Positions 17,708 to 26,877 of a stretch of 64,000 nucleotides of DNA are shown piece by piece (within the stretch, counting starts at the first letter, position 1; each line of letters starts with the position of its first letter). Origin of the DNA: MPNO01 sp965205995 (GTDB taxonomy: Bacteria; Pseudomonadota; Alphaproteobacteria; MPNO01); contig OZ242200.1 in assembly GCA_965205995.1 (NCBI GenBank), positions 3,968,001 through 4,032,000 of the forward strand, in the 5' to 3' direction. The notes beneath the pieces are model-generated. The model ran no database searches. It had not been told where the DNA came from and saw only the letters and a program-made list of their open reading frames with translations. A program made the translations under genes and the position numbers.

Positions 17708-20673
17708 CACCCCAGCCGCACCGCCTGCCCGAAGGCGGCGCGATCGACCGGTCGCGGCCGCTCGGCTTCTCGTTCAATGGCCGGCGGTATACCGGGTTCG
17801 CGGGCGATACCCTGGCATCGGCCCTGCTGGCGAACGGCGTGCATCTGGTCGGGCGGAGCTTCAAGTACCACCGGCCGCGGGGCATTCTGTCCGCCGGCAC
17901 GGAAGAGCCCAACGCGCTGGTGCAGCTCGGGTCCGGGCCCCGCAGCGTCCCCAACCTCAAGGCCACAAGGGTCGAATTGCATGAGGGTCTGACGGCCCGC
18001 AGCGTCAATTGCTGGCCCGGCCCGGGCTTCGATCTGGCTGCCGTCAACGATCTCGTCCACCGCTTGATCCCGGCCGGGTTCTACTACAAGACCTTCATGT
18101 GGCCGCGCGGCGGCTGGCATTTCTATGAGCGGTTGATCCGCCGCATGGCGGGGCTGGGGCGGGCTCCAGAAGATCCCGACCCGGACCGGTACGAGCGCAT
18201 GAACGCGCATTGCGACGTGCTCGTCGTCGGCGCCGGACCGGCCGGGCTTGCCGCGGCGCAGGCGGCGGGGCGGGGAGGCGCGAGGGTCATCCTCGCGGAC
18301 GAGCGCAGCCAGCCGGGCGGCACGCTTCCGGACACGATGGGGGAAGCACATGTCCCCGCAGCGGGCTGGGCCGATGAGGCGATGGCCGGGCTGGACGCGC
18401 TGGAAAACATCCGGGTTCTCACGCGGACCACGATCACCGGCTATTTCGATCACAACTTCCTGATCGGCCTGGAGCAGGTCACCGACCGTCTCGGTCCGGC
18501 CGCGCCGGCGCATCTCCCGCGCCAGCGGCTGTGGCGCATCCGCGCCGGCAGGGTCGTGCTGGCGACCGGGGCGATGGAGCGGCCGCTGGTGTTCGCCAAC
18601 AACGACCGGCCGGGGGTGATGCTGGCGAGCGCGGCGCGCGCCTATGTCAACCGCTTCGCGGTTCGCCCGGGCCGGCGCGCGGTGGTGGTGACCGACAATG
18701 ACAGCGCCTACGGCGCCGCCCTCGATCTCCATCGGCGCGGTGTCGCGATATCCGTCATCGTCGATCTCCGTCCGGATGCGGAGGAGGTCCCTGAAGCCCG
18801 TGACGCCCGCGAGGCCGGGCTCGACATCCTGAAGGGTCACGCCGTCATCGACACCGGCGGACGCCGCCGGGTGCGCGCCGCGCATGTGGCGAAACTCAAC
18901 GGCGACGGGGTGCTCGCCGGACCGGTGCGCAGGCTGGATTGCGATCTGATCGCGATGTCCGGCGGCTGGAGCCCGGTGGTGCATCTGTTCTCCCAGTCGG
19001 GCGGCAGGCTGCGCTACGACGAGGATTTCGGCGGCTTCCTGCCCGACCGTTCGCCGCAGAACGTCCGCTGCGCCGGCGCGGTCAACGGCGTCCTCGACAC
19101 CGCTTCCTGCATCGGCGAAGGGCGCGACGCGGGGGCGGGAGCATCGGCCGCCAGGATGCCCGCACCGGAAAGGACGGCATCCCCTCCAACCTGGCTGGTT
19201 CCCGCCGCAAACCGGTCGGGCGAGGCGAGACGCTTCGTCGATTTCCAGAACGACGTCACCGCTTCCGATATCTCGCTCGCCGCGCGGGAAGGCTACGAGT
19301 CGGTCGAGCACCTGAAACGCTACACCACCCTCGGCATGGGCACCGACCAGGGCAAGACCGGGAACGTGGCCGGGCTCGCCATCCTCGCGCAGTCGCTCGG
19401 GGTCTCGATCTCCGCGGTCGGCACGACCACCTTCCGCCCCCCTTACAGCCCGCTCACCTTCGGCGCCATCGCCGGGCGCGACGTCGGGGATCTGGCGGAT
19501 CCGGTTCGCCGGACGCCGATCCACAACTGGCACGAGGACGCCGGCGCCGCGTTCGAGGATGTGGGCCAGTGGAAACGGCCCTTCTATTACCCGCTGCCGG
19601 GGGAAACCAGGGATGACGCGGTGGCGCGCGAATGTCTGGCCGTGCGCGACACGGCCGGAATCATGGATGCGGGCACGCTGGGCAAGATCCTGGTGTGCGG
19701 CCCCGACGCGGTGGAGTTCCTGAACCGCGTTTACACCAATGCGTGGGACCGGCTGGAGGTCGGGCGCTGCCGCTATGGGCTGATGCTGGGAGAGGACGGG
19801 ATGGTGCTGGACGATGGGGTCACGGCGCGGCTGTCGCAAGACCGGTTCCTGATGACCACGACCACGGGCAATGCCGCGCGGGTGTTCGCCTGGCTGGAAG
19901 AGTGGCTGCAGACGGAATGGCCGGATCTCAGGGTCTATCTCACCTCGGTCACCGAACAATTTGCGACGGTCGCGCTCGCCGGTCCCGAGGCCCGGCGGAT
20001 CCTGGCCCCGCTGACCGACGGCATCGACCTGGCGCCCGAAGCATTCCCGTTCATGGCCTGGCGCGGCGGTCATGTGGCGGGCCTGCCGGCCCGCGTGTTC
20101 AGGATCAGCTACACCGGCGAGCTGTCATACGAGATCGGCGTATCGGCGGGTCATGGCATGGCGCTCTGGACCGCGCTGGTCGGGCAGGGTTCCGAAGGCG
20201 CCGTCACGCCGTTCGGCACCGAGGCCATGCACGTGCTGCGGGCGGAAAAGGGCTATCTCATGATCGGCCAGGAAACCGACGGCACGGTGACGCCGCTGGA
20301 TTTGGAAATGAAGTGGATCCTGAGCCGCAAGAAGGACTTCATCGGCCGCCGATCGCTGGCCCGCTTCGCGATGCTGGATCCGATGCGCAAGCGCCTTGTG
20401 GGGCTCAGGACGGAGGACCCGGCGGCAATGCTGCCCGAGGGCGCCCAGATCCTGGCGCAGCCGCCTACCGGCGCGCCCGAGACCATGATCGGCCATGTCA
20501 CGTCCAGCTACCGGAGCGCGGCGCTCGGCCGCTCGATCGCGCTGGCGCTGGTCAAGGGCGGCCGCGACAGGGAGCCCGGCACCGTGCATGTCCCGCTCGA
20601 CGACCGCATCGTTCGCGCATCGATTTGCGATCCGCGATTCTACGACCCCGAAGGGGCACGCCTGAATGGCTGA
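17704..20673 (+). CDS. soxA: Sarcosine oxidase, alpha subunit
   Basis: The 989-residue alpha subunit binds NAD and tetrahydrofolate and receives the methyl group as 5,10-methylene-THF. Domain order: an N-terminal ferredoxin-like segment (GRRYTGFAGDTLASALLANG, then SFKYHRPRGILSAGTEEPNA), an FAD/NAD fold with VLVVGAGPAGLAAAQAAGRGG near residue 180, a second nucleotide-binding region, and a C-terminal GcvT-like aminomethyltransferase domain (FEDVGQWKRPFYYP onward). A GTG at 17704 overlapping the soxD stop (GTGA) is the likely start. It overlaps soxG by 8 bases. Confidence 0.96.
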   Translation: MTPQPHRLPEGGAIDRSRPLGFSFNGRRYTGFAGDTLASALLANGVHLVGRSFKYHRPRGILSAGTEEPNALVQLGSGPRSVPNLKATRVELHEGLTARSVNCWPGPGFDLAAVNDLVHRLIPAGFYYKTFMWPRGGWHFYERLIRRMAGLGRAPEDPDPDRYERMNAHCDVLVVGAGPAGLAAAQAAGRGGARVILADERSQPGGTLPDTMGEAHVPAAGWADEAMAGLDALENIRVLTRTTITGYFDHNFLIGLEQVTDRLGPAAPAHLPRQRLWRIRAGRVVLATGAMERPLVFANNDRPGVMLASAARAYVNRFAVRPGRRAVVVTDNDSAYGAALDLHRRGVAISVIVDLRPDAEEVPEARDAREAGLDILKGHAVIDTGGRRRVRAAHVAKLNGDGVLAGPVRRLDCDLIAMSGGWSPVVHLFSQSGGRLRYDEDFGGFLPDRSPQNVRCAGAVNGVLDTASCIGEGRDAGAGASAARMPAPERTASPPTWLVPAANRSGEARRFVDFQNDVTASDISLAAREGYESVEHLKRYTTLGMGTDQGKTGNVAGLAILAQSLGVSISAVGTTTFRPPYSPLTFGAIAGRDVGDLADPVRRTPIHNWHEDAGAAFEDVGQWKRPFYYPLPGETRDDAVARECLAVRDTAGIMDAGTLGKILVCGPDAVEFLNRVYTNAWDRLEVGRCRYGLMLGEDGMVLDDGVTARLSQDRFLMTTTTGNAARVFAWLEEWLQTEWPDLRVYLTSVTEQFATVALAGPEARRILAPLTDGIDLAPEAFPFMAWRGGHVAGLPARVFRISYTGELSYEIGVSAGHGMALWTALVGQGSEGAVTPFGTEAMHVLRAEKGYLMIGQETDGTVTPLDLEMKWILSRKKDFIGRRSLARFAMLDPMRKRLVGLRTEDPAAMLPEGAQILAQPPTGAPETMIGHVTSSYRSAALGRSIALALVKGGRDREPGTVHVPLDDRIVRASICDPRFYDPEGARLNG

Positions 20674-21205
20674 ACCCGCACCCGGAATCGAACTGCGCGA
20701 ATGCCCGCCGCGCGGACGCATCGATTTGCGCGGCGATCCGGCCGACCGGGCATTCGCAACAGGGGTCTCGTCCGTCCTCGGCCTGGAACCCCCGCCGACA
20801 CCCAATACCAGCCGGTCGGCAGCCGAGTCCTTCATCCTGTGGCTGGGTCCCGACCAGTGGCTGATCGAAGTCGCCGGGGAGGCCGAGACCGGGATCGCGA
20901 CTACCCTGGAGAGTGCCCTTTCCGCTCTCCATGCCTCGGTGGCGATCGTCGGCGATGGCTATGTCACCCTGTCGCTCGCCGGCAAGCGGGCGGCGGACGT
21001 GCTGGCCAAGGGCATGACGCTCGACCTCGCCCCGGACCGGTTTCCGGCCGGCTGCTGCGCCCGCAGCCTGCTGGCGAAAATCCCCGTGCTGCTGCATCGG
21101 CCGGGAGACGACCTCGCATACGAAATCACCGTCGCCCGCAGCTATTCGGACTACGCATGGCGCTGGCTTGACGACGCCGCGCTCGAATACCGCCATTCGT
21201 CATGA
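20666..21205 (+). CDS. soxG: Sarcosine oxidase, gamma subunit
   Basis: The 179-residue gamma subunit of heterotetrameric sarcosine oxidase. It shows the family pieces GIELRECPPRGRIDLRGD, ESFILWLGPDQWLIEVA and CCARSLLAKIPVLLHRPG, and ends in a WRWLDDAALEY tail. This subunit is poorly conserved, and its position directly after soxA, overlapping by 8 bases, is as informative as the sequence. It closes the soxBDAG operon; a 145-base gap follows before creatinase. Confidence 0.92.
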   Translation: MAEPAPGIELRECPPRGRIDLRGDPADRAFATGVSSVLGLEPPPTPNTSRSAAESFILWLGPDQWLIEVAGEAETGIATTLESALSALHASVAIVGDGYVTLSLAGKRAADVLAKGMTLDLAPDRFPAGCCARSLLAKIPVLLHRPGDDLAYEITVARSYSDYAWRWLDDAALEYRHSS

Positions 21206-21350
21206 CCGATCGTGGGGCGGAGCGGACGGCAGGTCTCCATCCTTCTCCTGACGACGCCGGGACTGGTGCGCCGGCGTGACGAGCGTTTGCGCGGCATCGG
21301 AACGCACTGACCGGCTCGCACGATGGTCAACCAGGAGCGGAGTGACAACG

Positions 21351-22553
21351 ATGGAACAGCTCAAGAGGATCCGCAACGGCGCGAAGGTCAAGCCGACTTT
21401 CTCCGCCGCCGAGTTGAACCGCCGGCTGACGGCGCTTCGCGGCCACATGGCGGAGGCGCGGATCGATGTCTGCCTGTTCACCTCGCATCACAACATCGCC
21501 TATTTCAGCGACTTCCTCTACTGCTCCTTCGGGCGCAATTACGGTCTGGCGGTCACCCAGGAGGACCAGACCACGATCTCGGCCAATATCGACGGCGGAC
21601 AGCCCTGGCGGCGCAGCTTCGGGGACAACCTCGTCTACACCGACTGGCACCGGGACAATTTTTTCGCCGCCGTGAAGACCCTCGTCGACGACGGATCGCG
21701 GGTCGGCATCGAGTTCGACCACGTCAATTTGGAGAATTTGCGAAAACTGCAGGGCGCGCTGCCGACCTCGCCGCTGGTGGACGTCGGCAAGCCGACCATG
21801 AAAATGCGCATGGTCAAGTCCGGGGAAGAGATCGCCTGGATCCGCGAGAGCGCGCGCGTCGCCGATGTCGGCGGAGCGGCCTGCGTGGAGGCCATCGCCG
21901 TCGGCGTGCCCGAATACGAGGTGGCGCTGCATGCAACCCGGGCGATGGTGCGCGAGATCGGCGAGAGCCAGCCTCACGTGGAATTGATGGACAGCTGGAC
22001 CTGGTTCCAGTCCGGCGTCAACACCGACGGCGCCCACAACCCGGTCACCGCGCGGAAGATCGAGCGCGGCGACATCCTCAGCCTCAACTGCTTTCCGATG
22101 CCGGCCGGCTACTACACCGCGCTCGAACGCACCCTGTTCGCCGAGGAGTGCTCGCACGATCACCTGAGATTGTGGAAGATCAACGTCGAGGTGCACGAAG
22201 CGGGGATCGCGCTCATCGGGCCCGGGGCGCGCTGCTGCGACATCGCCGCCGAGCTCAACGCGATCTACCGGCGCTACGGCCTGCTGGAAAACCGCAGTTT
22301 CGGATACGGCCACAGCTTCGGCGTGCTGAGCCATTACTACGGGCGCGAGGCCGGTCTGGAGCTTCGCGAGGACGTGACCACCGTGCTCGAGCCGAACATG
22401 GTGGTGTCCATGGAGCCGATGATCATGATCCCGGAGGACCGACCCGGCGCCGGCGGCTACCGTGAGCACGACATCCTGGTGGTGACCGGGGACGGCGCCG
22501 AGGACATCACCGGGTTCCCCTACGGGCCGGAGCACAACATCGTGCGCAAGTGA
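21351..22553 (+). CDS. Creatinase (creatine amidinohydrolase)
   Basis: Hydrolyses creatine to sarcosine and urea. The 400-residue product has the usual creatinase length and the pita-bread fold, related to methionine aminopeptidases but metal-free. Family motifs include FTSHHNIAYFSDFLYCSFGRN near residue 45 and VNTDGAHNPVTARKIERGD near 225, which holds the catalytic histidine, then NCFPMPAGYYTALERTLF. The ATG at 21351 is 75 bases inside a longer frame and follows GGAG. It feeds sarcosine to the soxBDAG enzyme encoded just upstream. Urea release could connect with the amide/urea-type importer in the same block. Confidence 0.95.
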   Translation: MEQLKRIRNGAKVKPTFSAAELNRRLTALRGHMAEARIDVCLFTSHHNIAYFSDFLYCSFGRNYGLAVTQEDQTTISANIDGGQPWRRSFGDNLVYTDWHRDNFFAAVKTLVDDGSRVGIEFDHVNLENLRKLQGALPTSPLVDVGKPTMKMRMVKSGEEIAWIRESARVADVGGAACVEAIAVGVPEYEVALHATRAMVREIGESQPHVELMDSWTWFQSGVNTDGAHNPVTARKIERGDILSLNCFPMPAGYYTALERTLFAEECSHDHLRLWKINVEVHEAGIALIGPGARCCDIAAELNAIYRRYGLLENRSFGYGHSFGVLSHYYGREAGLELREDVTTVLEPNMVVSMEPMIMIPEDRPGAGGYREHDILVVTGDGAEDITGFPYGPEHNIVRK

Positions 22554-22565
22554 CGGATCGCCGAC

Positions 22566-23594
22566 ATGCGCCTGTCTCCCAGCCTCGAAATCGTCTGGGC
22601 CCATGCCGAGGGCGAGGTCGGGCTGGTGATCACCGGCGGCGCGCCGGAGATCCCGGGCCGCAGCGTCGCCGACAAGTTCGCCCATCTTGCCGGGGGCGAC
22701 GACAGCCTGTTCCGCCTCGCTTTGTTCGAGCCGCGCGGCACGCCGCAGTCGTCGGCCAACATCCTGCTCCCGCCGACGGCGCCGGGGGCCGATGCCGGCT
22801 TCATCGTCCTTCAGCCCGACGGGGCGCATGCGATGTCCGGGTCCAACGCGATGTGCGTCGTCACGGTGCTGCTGGAGACCGGTATCCTGCCGATGGCGGG
22901 CCCGCGGACCGAAATCGTCCTCGAGACCGCGGCGGGGCTGGTGCGGGCCGTGGCGTCATGCGCCGAAGGGCGCTGCGAGCGCGTGACGCTGGAATTCTTC
23001 CCGAGCTTCGCGGCCGGTCTCGACCGCAAGCTGGAGGTGGAAGGGCTGGGAACCCTCGATGTCGATATCGCTTTCAGCGGTTGCTGGTTCGCCCTCGTGG
23101 ACGCGGACCCGCTGGGGCTCGAAATCGCTCCGGCGGAAGCGCGCGACCTGGTTTCCCTCGGCAGCCGGGTCCGCGCCGCCGCGCGGCAGCAGATCGCCGT
23201 CCGCCACCCGCTGCTCACGGGGTTCGAAAGGGTGGAATACGCGCTCTTCCATCGCCGGCGGGGCGGCTTCATCCGCACCGGCAACGTGATGTATCCCGGG
23301 CGCATGGACCGCTCGCCCTGCGGCACCGGCAGCGCCGCCTTGCTGGCCGTGCTGTACGCGCGCGGCGAAGTCGCGCCCGGGGATTCGATCGAGACACGCT
23401 CGATCGTCGACAGCGTCTTCACCGCCCGCATCGCCCGGCTGGCGCAAGTCGGCCCCCACGCCGCGATCGTGCCGGAGATTTCGGGCCGGGCCTGGATATT
23501 CGGCGAGGGAACGCTCGGCATCGACCCCACGGACCCCTTCGCCGCCGGCTTCACCCTGCCGGATGTCTGGGGCGCCGGGTCCTTCGGCCACTGA
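22566..23594 (+). CDS. Proline racemase superfamily enzyme (hydroxyproline epimerase/dehydratase type, Ser/Cys)
   Basis: The 342-residue protein belongs to the proline racemase family. The first catalytic position, normally Cys in MCGH, is Ser91 in MSGSNAMCVVT; the second Cys is kept in MDRSPCGTGSAAL. The family has Cys/Cys racemases and epimerases, Cys/Thr trans-3-hydroxyproline dehydratases, and a Ser/Cys group reported with mixed epimerase and dehydratase activities, so this is probably a hydroxyproline-using enzyme rather than a proline racemase. It starts 12 bases after creatinase and shares its frame with the displaced hemW downstream, separated by one TGA (23592-23594). Confidence 0.85.
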   Translation: MRLSPSLEIVWAHAEGEVGLVITGGAPEIPGRSVADKFAHLAGGDDSLFRLALFEPRGTPQSSANILLPPTAPGADAGFIVLQPDGAHAMSGSNAMCVVTVLLETGILPMAGPRTEIVLETAAGLVRAVASCAEGRCERVTLEFFPSFAAGLDRKLEVEGLGTLDVDIAFSGCWFALVDADPLGLEIAPAEARDLVSLGSRVRAAARQQIAVRHPLLTGFERVEYALFHRRRGGFIRTGNVMYPGRMDRSPCGTGSAALLAVLYARGEVAPGDSIETRSIVDSVFTARIARLAQVGPHAAIVPEISGRAWIFGEGTLGIDPTDPFAAGFTLPDVWGAGSFGH

Positions 23595-23705
23595 CCGATA
23601 TCGATCTCGAGTCCCCGGAACGGCCTGCTTGACTTCGATCCTGGCCCGTTCTACTCGAACCCTCTCGGAGGGGGCGGCCCTTCGTCAGCAGACCGGGATC
23701 GGGAC

Positions 23706-24917
23706 ATCGCATTTTCAGGCTTCGCGGTCGACGCGCGCACGCTCGGCCTCTACGTCCACTGGCCGTTCTGCCGGTCCAAATGCCCCTATTGCGACTTCAA
23801 CAGCCATGTCGAGACCGCGATCGACCAGCGGCGCTGGCGCGATGCGCTGGTCGCCGAGATCCGTCACTTCGCCGGGTTGACGCCGGGCCGCCGGCTGGAG
23901 ACCGTCTTTTTCGGCGGCGGCACCCCGTCGCTGATGCCGCCCGAGACCGTCGCCGCGGCGATCGAGACCGCCAAGGCATGCTGGGACCCCGCGGACGACA
24001 TCGAGATCACCCTGGAGGCCAACCCGACATCGGTGGAGGCGGCGAGGCTTTCCGCCTTTCGCGCGGCCGGCGTCGGCCGCCTGTCGCTCGGCGTGCAATC
24101 CCTGGACGCGCAAGGGCTCGCCGCGCTCGGCCGGGAGCACGGCGTGGACGAGGCTCTCGAAGCGGTCGCCACCGCGCGTGCGCTGTTCGAGCGCGTCTCG
24201 TTCGACCTGATATACGCCCGGCCCGGCCAGACCAGACAGGGCTGGCGGCGGGAACTCGCCCGGGCGCTGGAACATGCCGGCACGCATCTCTCGGTCTATC
24301 AACTCACCATCGAGCGTGGCACGGTGTTCCACGGGCTCCACCGCCAGGGCAAGCTCGTATTGCCGCCGGAGGACGACCAGGCCGGGTTCTTCGAGGACAC
24401 CCAGGCGATACTCGCCGATGCCGGGCTGCCGGCCTACGAGATCTCCAACCACGCGCGCCCGGGCGACGAATGCCGGCACAACCTGATCTACTGGCTGTCG
24501 GCCGACTATGCGGGGGTCGGGCCCGGCGCCCATGGGCGGATCACGAAAGACGGCCGGACCACGGCTTTCGCGCAACGCCGCGCGCCGGAGGCTTGGCGCG
24601 CCTCGGTGGACTCCGGGGGCCACGCCACCGAGGTCGAGACGGCGATCGATCCGTCAGAGCGTATCGAGGAAATCGCCATGATGGGGCTCCGGCTCACCGA
24701 CGGCATACCGCGCGCGCGCCTCGCGGCGCTCACCGGAAGCGAACCGGAGGCTTTGTTCGATCCGGCGGCGCTGGACCGCCTGCGGACCGGCGGTTTTCTG
24801 GAGCTCGATTCCCGGGGCTTGCGCGCGACGCCGGCGGGGCGGCTGCGCCTCGACGCCGTGCTCGGTGCCCTCCTTGCCCCGACCGCCGCCTTGCGCCCCG
24901 CCGTTGCCTCTCGATAG
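23706..24917 (+). CDS. hemW: HemW/CPO-like radical SAM haem chaperone, start unresolved
   Basis: HemW is a radical SAM protein that binds haem and helps insert it into haem proteins; it resembles oxygen-independent coproporphyrinogen oxidase. The frame shows LGLYVHWPFCRSKCPYCDFN with the CxxxCxxC iron-sulfur motif, FFGGGTPSLMPPE, SLGVQSLDAQGL and YEISNHARPGDECRHNLIYW. No ATG, GTG or TTG occurs in frame between the upstream stop at 23594 and the conserved region; ATC at 23706 and CTG at 23625 are the only remaining options. The start given is therefore a placeholder. Ancestrally this gene overlapped rdgB; the 21-kb block now separates them. Confidence 0.85.
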   Translation: MAFSGFAVDARTLGLYVHWPFCRSKCPYCDFNSHVETAIDQRRWRDALVAEIRHFAGLTPGRRLETVFFGGGTPSLMPPETVAAAIETAKACWDPADDIEITLEANPTSVEAARLSAFRAAGVGRLSLGVQSLDAQGLAALGREHGVDEALEAVATARALFERVSFDLIYARPGQTRQGWRRELARALEHAGTHLSVYQLTIERGTVFHGLHRQGKLVLPPEDDQAGFFEDTQAILADAGLPAYEISNHARPGDECRHNLIYWLSADYAGVGPGAHGRITKDGRTTAFAQRRAPEAWRASVDSGGHATEVETAIDPSERIEEIAMMGLRLTDGIPRARLAALTGSEPEALFDPAALDRLRTGGFLELDSRGLRATPAGRLRLDAVLGALLAPTAALRPAVASR

Positions 24918-24964
24918 GCTTCTGCGCCATGATTCCGCGCCGAAAACAAGGGTAGCCCGAAGCG

Positions 24965-25813
24965 ATGCCGCAACGGCCGGTTGCGCCCGGGCTCTATCTG
25001 GTGTCGACGCCGATCGGCAATCTGCGGGACATCACGCTGCGGGCGCTGGACACGCTCGGCGCCGCCGACGTGATCGCCTGCGAGGACACCCGGGTGACGC
25101 GCAAGCTGCTGAGCGCCCATGGCATCGGCGCCCGGCTGACCGCCTATCACGACCACAACGCGGCCGCGGCTGGGCCCGCTTTGATCGCGCGGTTGCAGGC
25201 CGGGGAGGTCGTCGCGCTGGTGAGCGATGCGGGAACGCCGCTGATCTCGGACCCCGGGTTCCGGCTGGTCGGCGAGGCGATCGCGCGCGCCATCCCGGTG
25301 ACCGCGCTGCCCGGCGCCTCGGCGCCGCTCGTCGCCCTGGTGCTGTCCGGCCTGCCCACGGATCGCTTTCACTTCGCGGGGTTTCCTCCGCCCCGCGCGG
25401 CCGCGCGGCGGGCCTTTCTGCGCACCCTCGCGGAGATCGACGCGACGCTCGTGCTGCTCGAATCGCCCCGCCGCCTCGGCGCCGCGCTGGCCGAAATGCA
25501 CGCGGTCTTCGGACCCCGGCCCGCCGCCGTCGCCCGCGAACTGACCAAGTTCCACGAGGAAATCGTCCACGACGATCTCGCATCTCTCGCCGCCAAATAC
25601 GCCGCCGAAGGTGCGCCGCGGGGGGAGATCGTGGTCCTCATCGGCCCGCCCGGCAAAGCCGAACCGACAAGCGAGGCGGAGATCGACGCCCGGCTGGGCG
25701 AGGCGCTTGCGACCATGTCGGTCCGCGACGCGGCGGCCGTCGTGGCCGAGGCCACCGACGCGCCGCGCCGCACGGTCTACCGGCGCGCCCTCGCGCTGTC
25801 CCGCCGGTCATGA
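24965..25813 (+). CDS. rsmI: 16S rRNA 2'-O-ribose C1402 methyltransferase
   Basis: RsmI methylates the ribose of C1402 in 16S rRNA. The 282-residue product opens with GLYLVSTPIGNLRDITLRAL and EDTRVTRKLL, and has AYHDHNA, ALVSDAGTPLISDPGFRLV and VTALPGASAPLVALVLSGLP, all standard for this tetrapyrrole-methylase-fold family. The last codons overlap the start of yraN in an ATGA arrangement, so the two are translationally coupled. Confidence 0.95.
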   Translation: MPQRPVAPGLYLVSTPIGNLRDITLRALDTLGAADVIACEDTRVTRKLLSAHGIGARLTAYHDHNAAAAGPALIARLQAGEVVALVSDAGTPLISDPGFRLVGEAIARAIPVTALPGASAPLVALVLSGLPTDRFHFAGFPPPRAAARRAFLRTLAEIDATLVLLESPRRLGAALAEMHAVFGPRPAAVARELTKFHEEIVHDDLASLAAKYAAEGAPRGEIVVLIGPPGKAEPTSEAEIDARLGEALATMSVRDAAAVVAEATDAPRRTVYRRALALSRRS

Positions 25814-26157
25814 CCGGATCGCGGGATACCGACCGCTTCGGCCGCCGGGCCGAGCGGGCGGCATCGATCTACCTTGCCCTGAAGGGCTACCGAACCCTCG
25901 CCCGGCGGTTCCGCTCGCCCGCCGGCGAGATCGATCTGGTCGTCCGGCGCGGGCGCCTGGTGGTCTATGTCGAGGTCAAGGCGCGGCGCCGCGGGCCCGC
26001 AATCGTCAGCGAACGCCAGCGCCGCCGCATCCGCCGCGCGGCGGAGCATTTCCTCAAGCTGCGCCCCGATCTCGCATCCTGCGATCAGCGGTTCGACGTG
26101 ATCCTGATCCGCCGCCTGGGGCTGCCGACCCATTTGAAGGATGCTTGGCGGGACTAG
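25810..26157 (+). CDS. yraN: YraN family (UPF0102) endonuclease-like protein
   Basis: A 115-residue member of the UPF0102/YraN family, with a predicted nuclease-like fold and poorly known function. The core motif AGEIDLVVRRGRLVVYVEVKAR is present, preceded by GRRAERAASIYLALKGYRTL. It is normally found beside rsmI, as here. The ATG overlaps the rsmI stop by 4 bases. The longer open frame upstream runs through rsmI in another frame and is not coding. Confidence 0.92.
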   Translation: MTGSRDTDRFGRRAERAASIYLALKGYRTLARRFRSPAGEIDLVVRRGRLVVYVEVKARRRGPAIVSERQRRRIRRAAEHFLKLRPDLASCDQRFDVILIRRLGLPTHLKDAWRD

Positions 26158-26171
26158 CCATCGGCGGCACA

Positions 26172-26792
26172 ATGGCGCAACCACAGCTTCGGGATCGCAT
26201 GCGGTTTTTCTCGCTTTTCTTCGTGCTTGCCGGCGCGGCGGCGGTCCAGTCCTGCGCGCCGGTGGTGATCACCGCCGGCACCGCCGTCGCCTCCGCCGCG
26301 ACGGAAGAGCGCGGGGTCGCAGGCGTGGCAAGCGACACAGCGATCCGGGCGGAGATCAACGCGCTCTGGCTCGGTCACGATCTGGAAATCTTCGTCGCCA
26401 TACAGCTGGAAGTCGTGGAGGGCCGCGTGCTTCTAGCGGGCCACGTCCAGAAACCCGGGCACCGCGTGGATGCGGTTCGCCTCGCCTGGCGGGCGCATGG
26501 CGTCAAGGAGGTCATCAACGAAATCCGCATCGCCGAGAGCCGCGGCATCGGCGGCTACTCGCGCGATAGCTGGATTGCCGCGCGGCTCCGCACCAGGATC
26601 CTGTTCGACAAGGGGGTCGCCTCGATCAATTTTTCGATCGATAGCGTGGCGGGCAGCGTATATCTGATGGGAATTGCCAAGGATGAAGCCGAGCTCCGGC
26701 GCGTCAAGGCGCACGCGCGCGTTATTCCCTACGTCAAGCGCGTGATCAGCCACGTGATCCTGAAGGACGATTCCAGACGCAAGGCGGGGTGA
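26172..26792 (+). CDS. BON-domain lipoprotein (OsmY-like)
   Basis: A 206-residue envelope protein with an N-terminal signal (RFFSLFFVLAGAAAVQSCAP) whose Cys after VQS looks like a lipobox, followed by two BON domains, the first around residues 55-120 (GRVLLAGHVQKPGHRVDAVRL) and the second around 130-195 (GSVYLMGIAKDEAELRRV). BON domains bind membranes or phospholipids. An alternative start at 26199 would place the signal peptide directly at the N-terminus and may be right. It lies between yraN and gshB, a normal alphaproteobacterial arrangement. Confidence 0.85.
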   Translation: MAQPQLRDRMRFFSLFFVLAGAAAVQSCAPVVITAGTAVASAATEERGVAGVASDTAIRAEINALWLGHDLEIFVAIQLEVVEGRVLLAGHVQKPGHRVDAVRLAWRAHGVKEVINEIRIAESRGIGGYSRDSWIAARLRTRILFDKGVASINFSIDSVAGSVYLMGIAKDEAELRRVKAHARVIPYVKRVISHVILKDDSRRKAG

Positions 26793-26877
26793 ACGCCAGG
26801 GCCGGGGCCGGCTATTCTGCGAGCCCGGCCATGAGACAGGCCCGAGTGAACGCGCAGTCGAACCCGAAGGAATCTCG

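Noticed and set aside
17686..20073. 795-codon open frame on the minus strand antisense to soxA
   Set aside because: High-GC shadow of soxA; its composition is Arg/Pro/Gly-rich and it has no recognisable motif.
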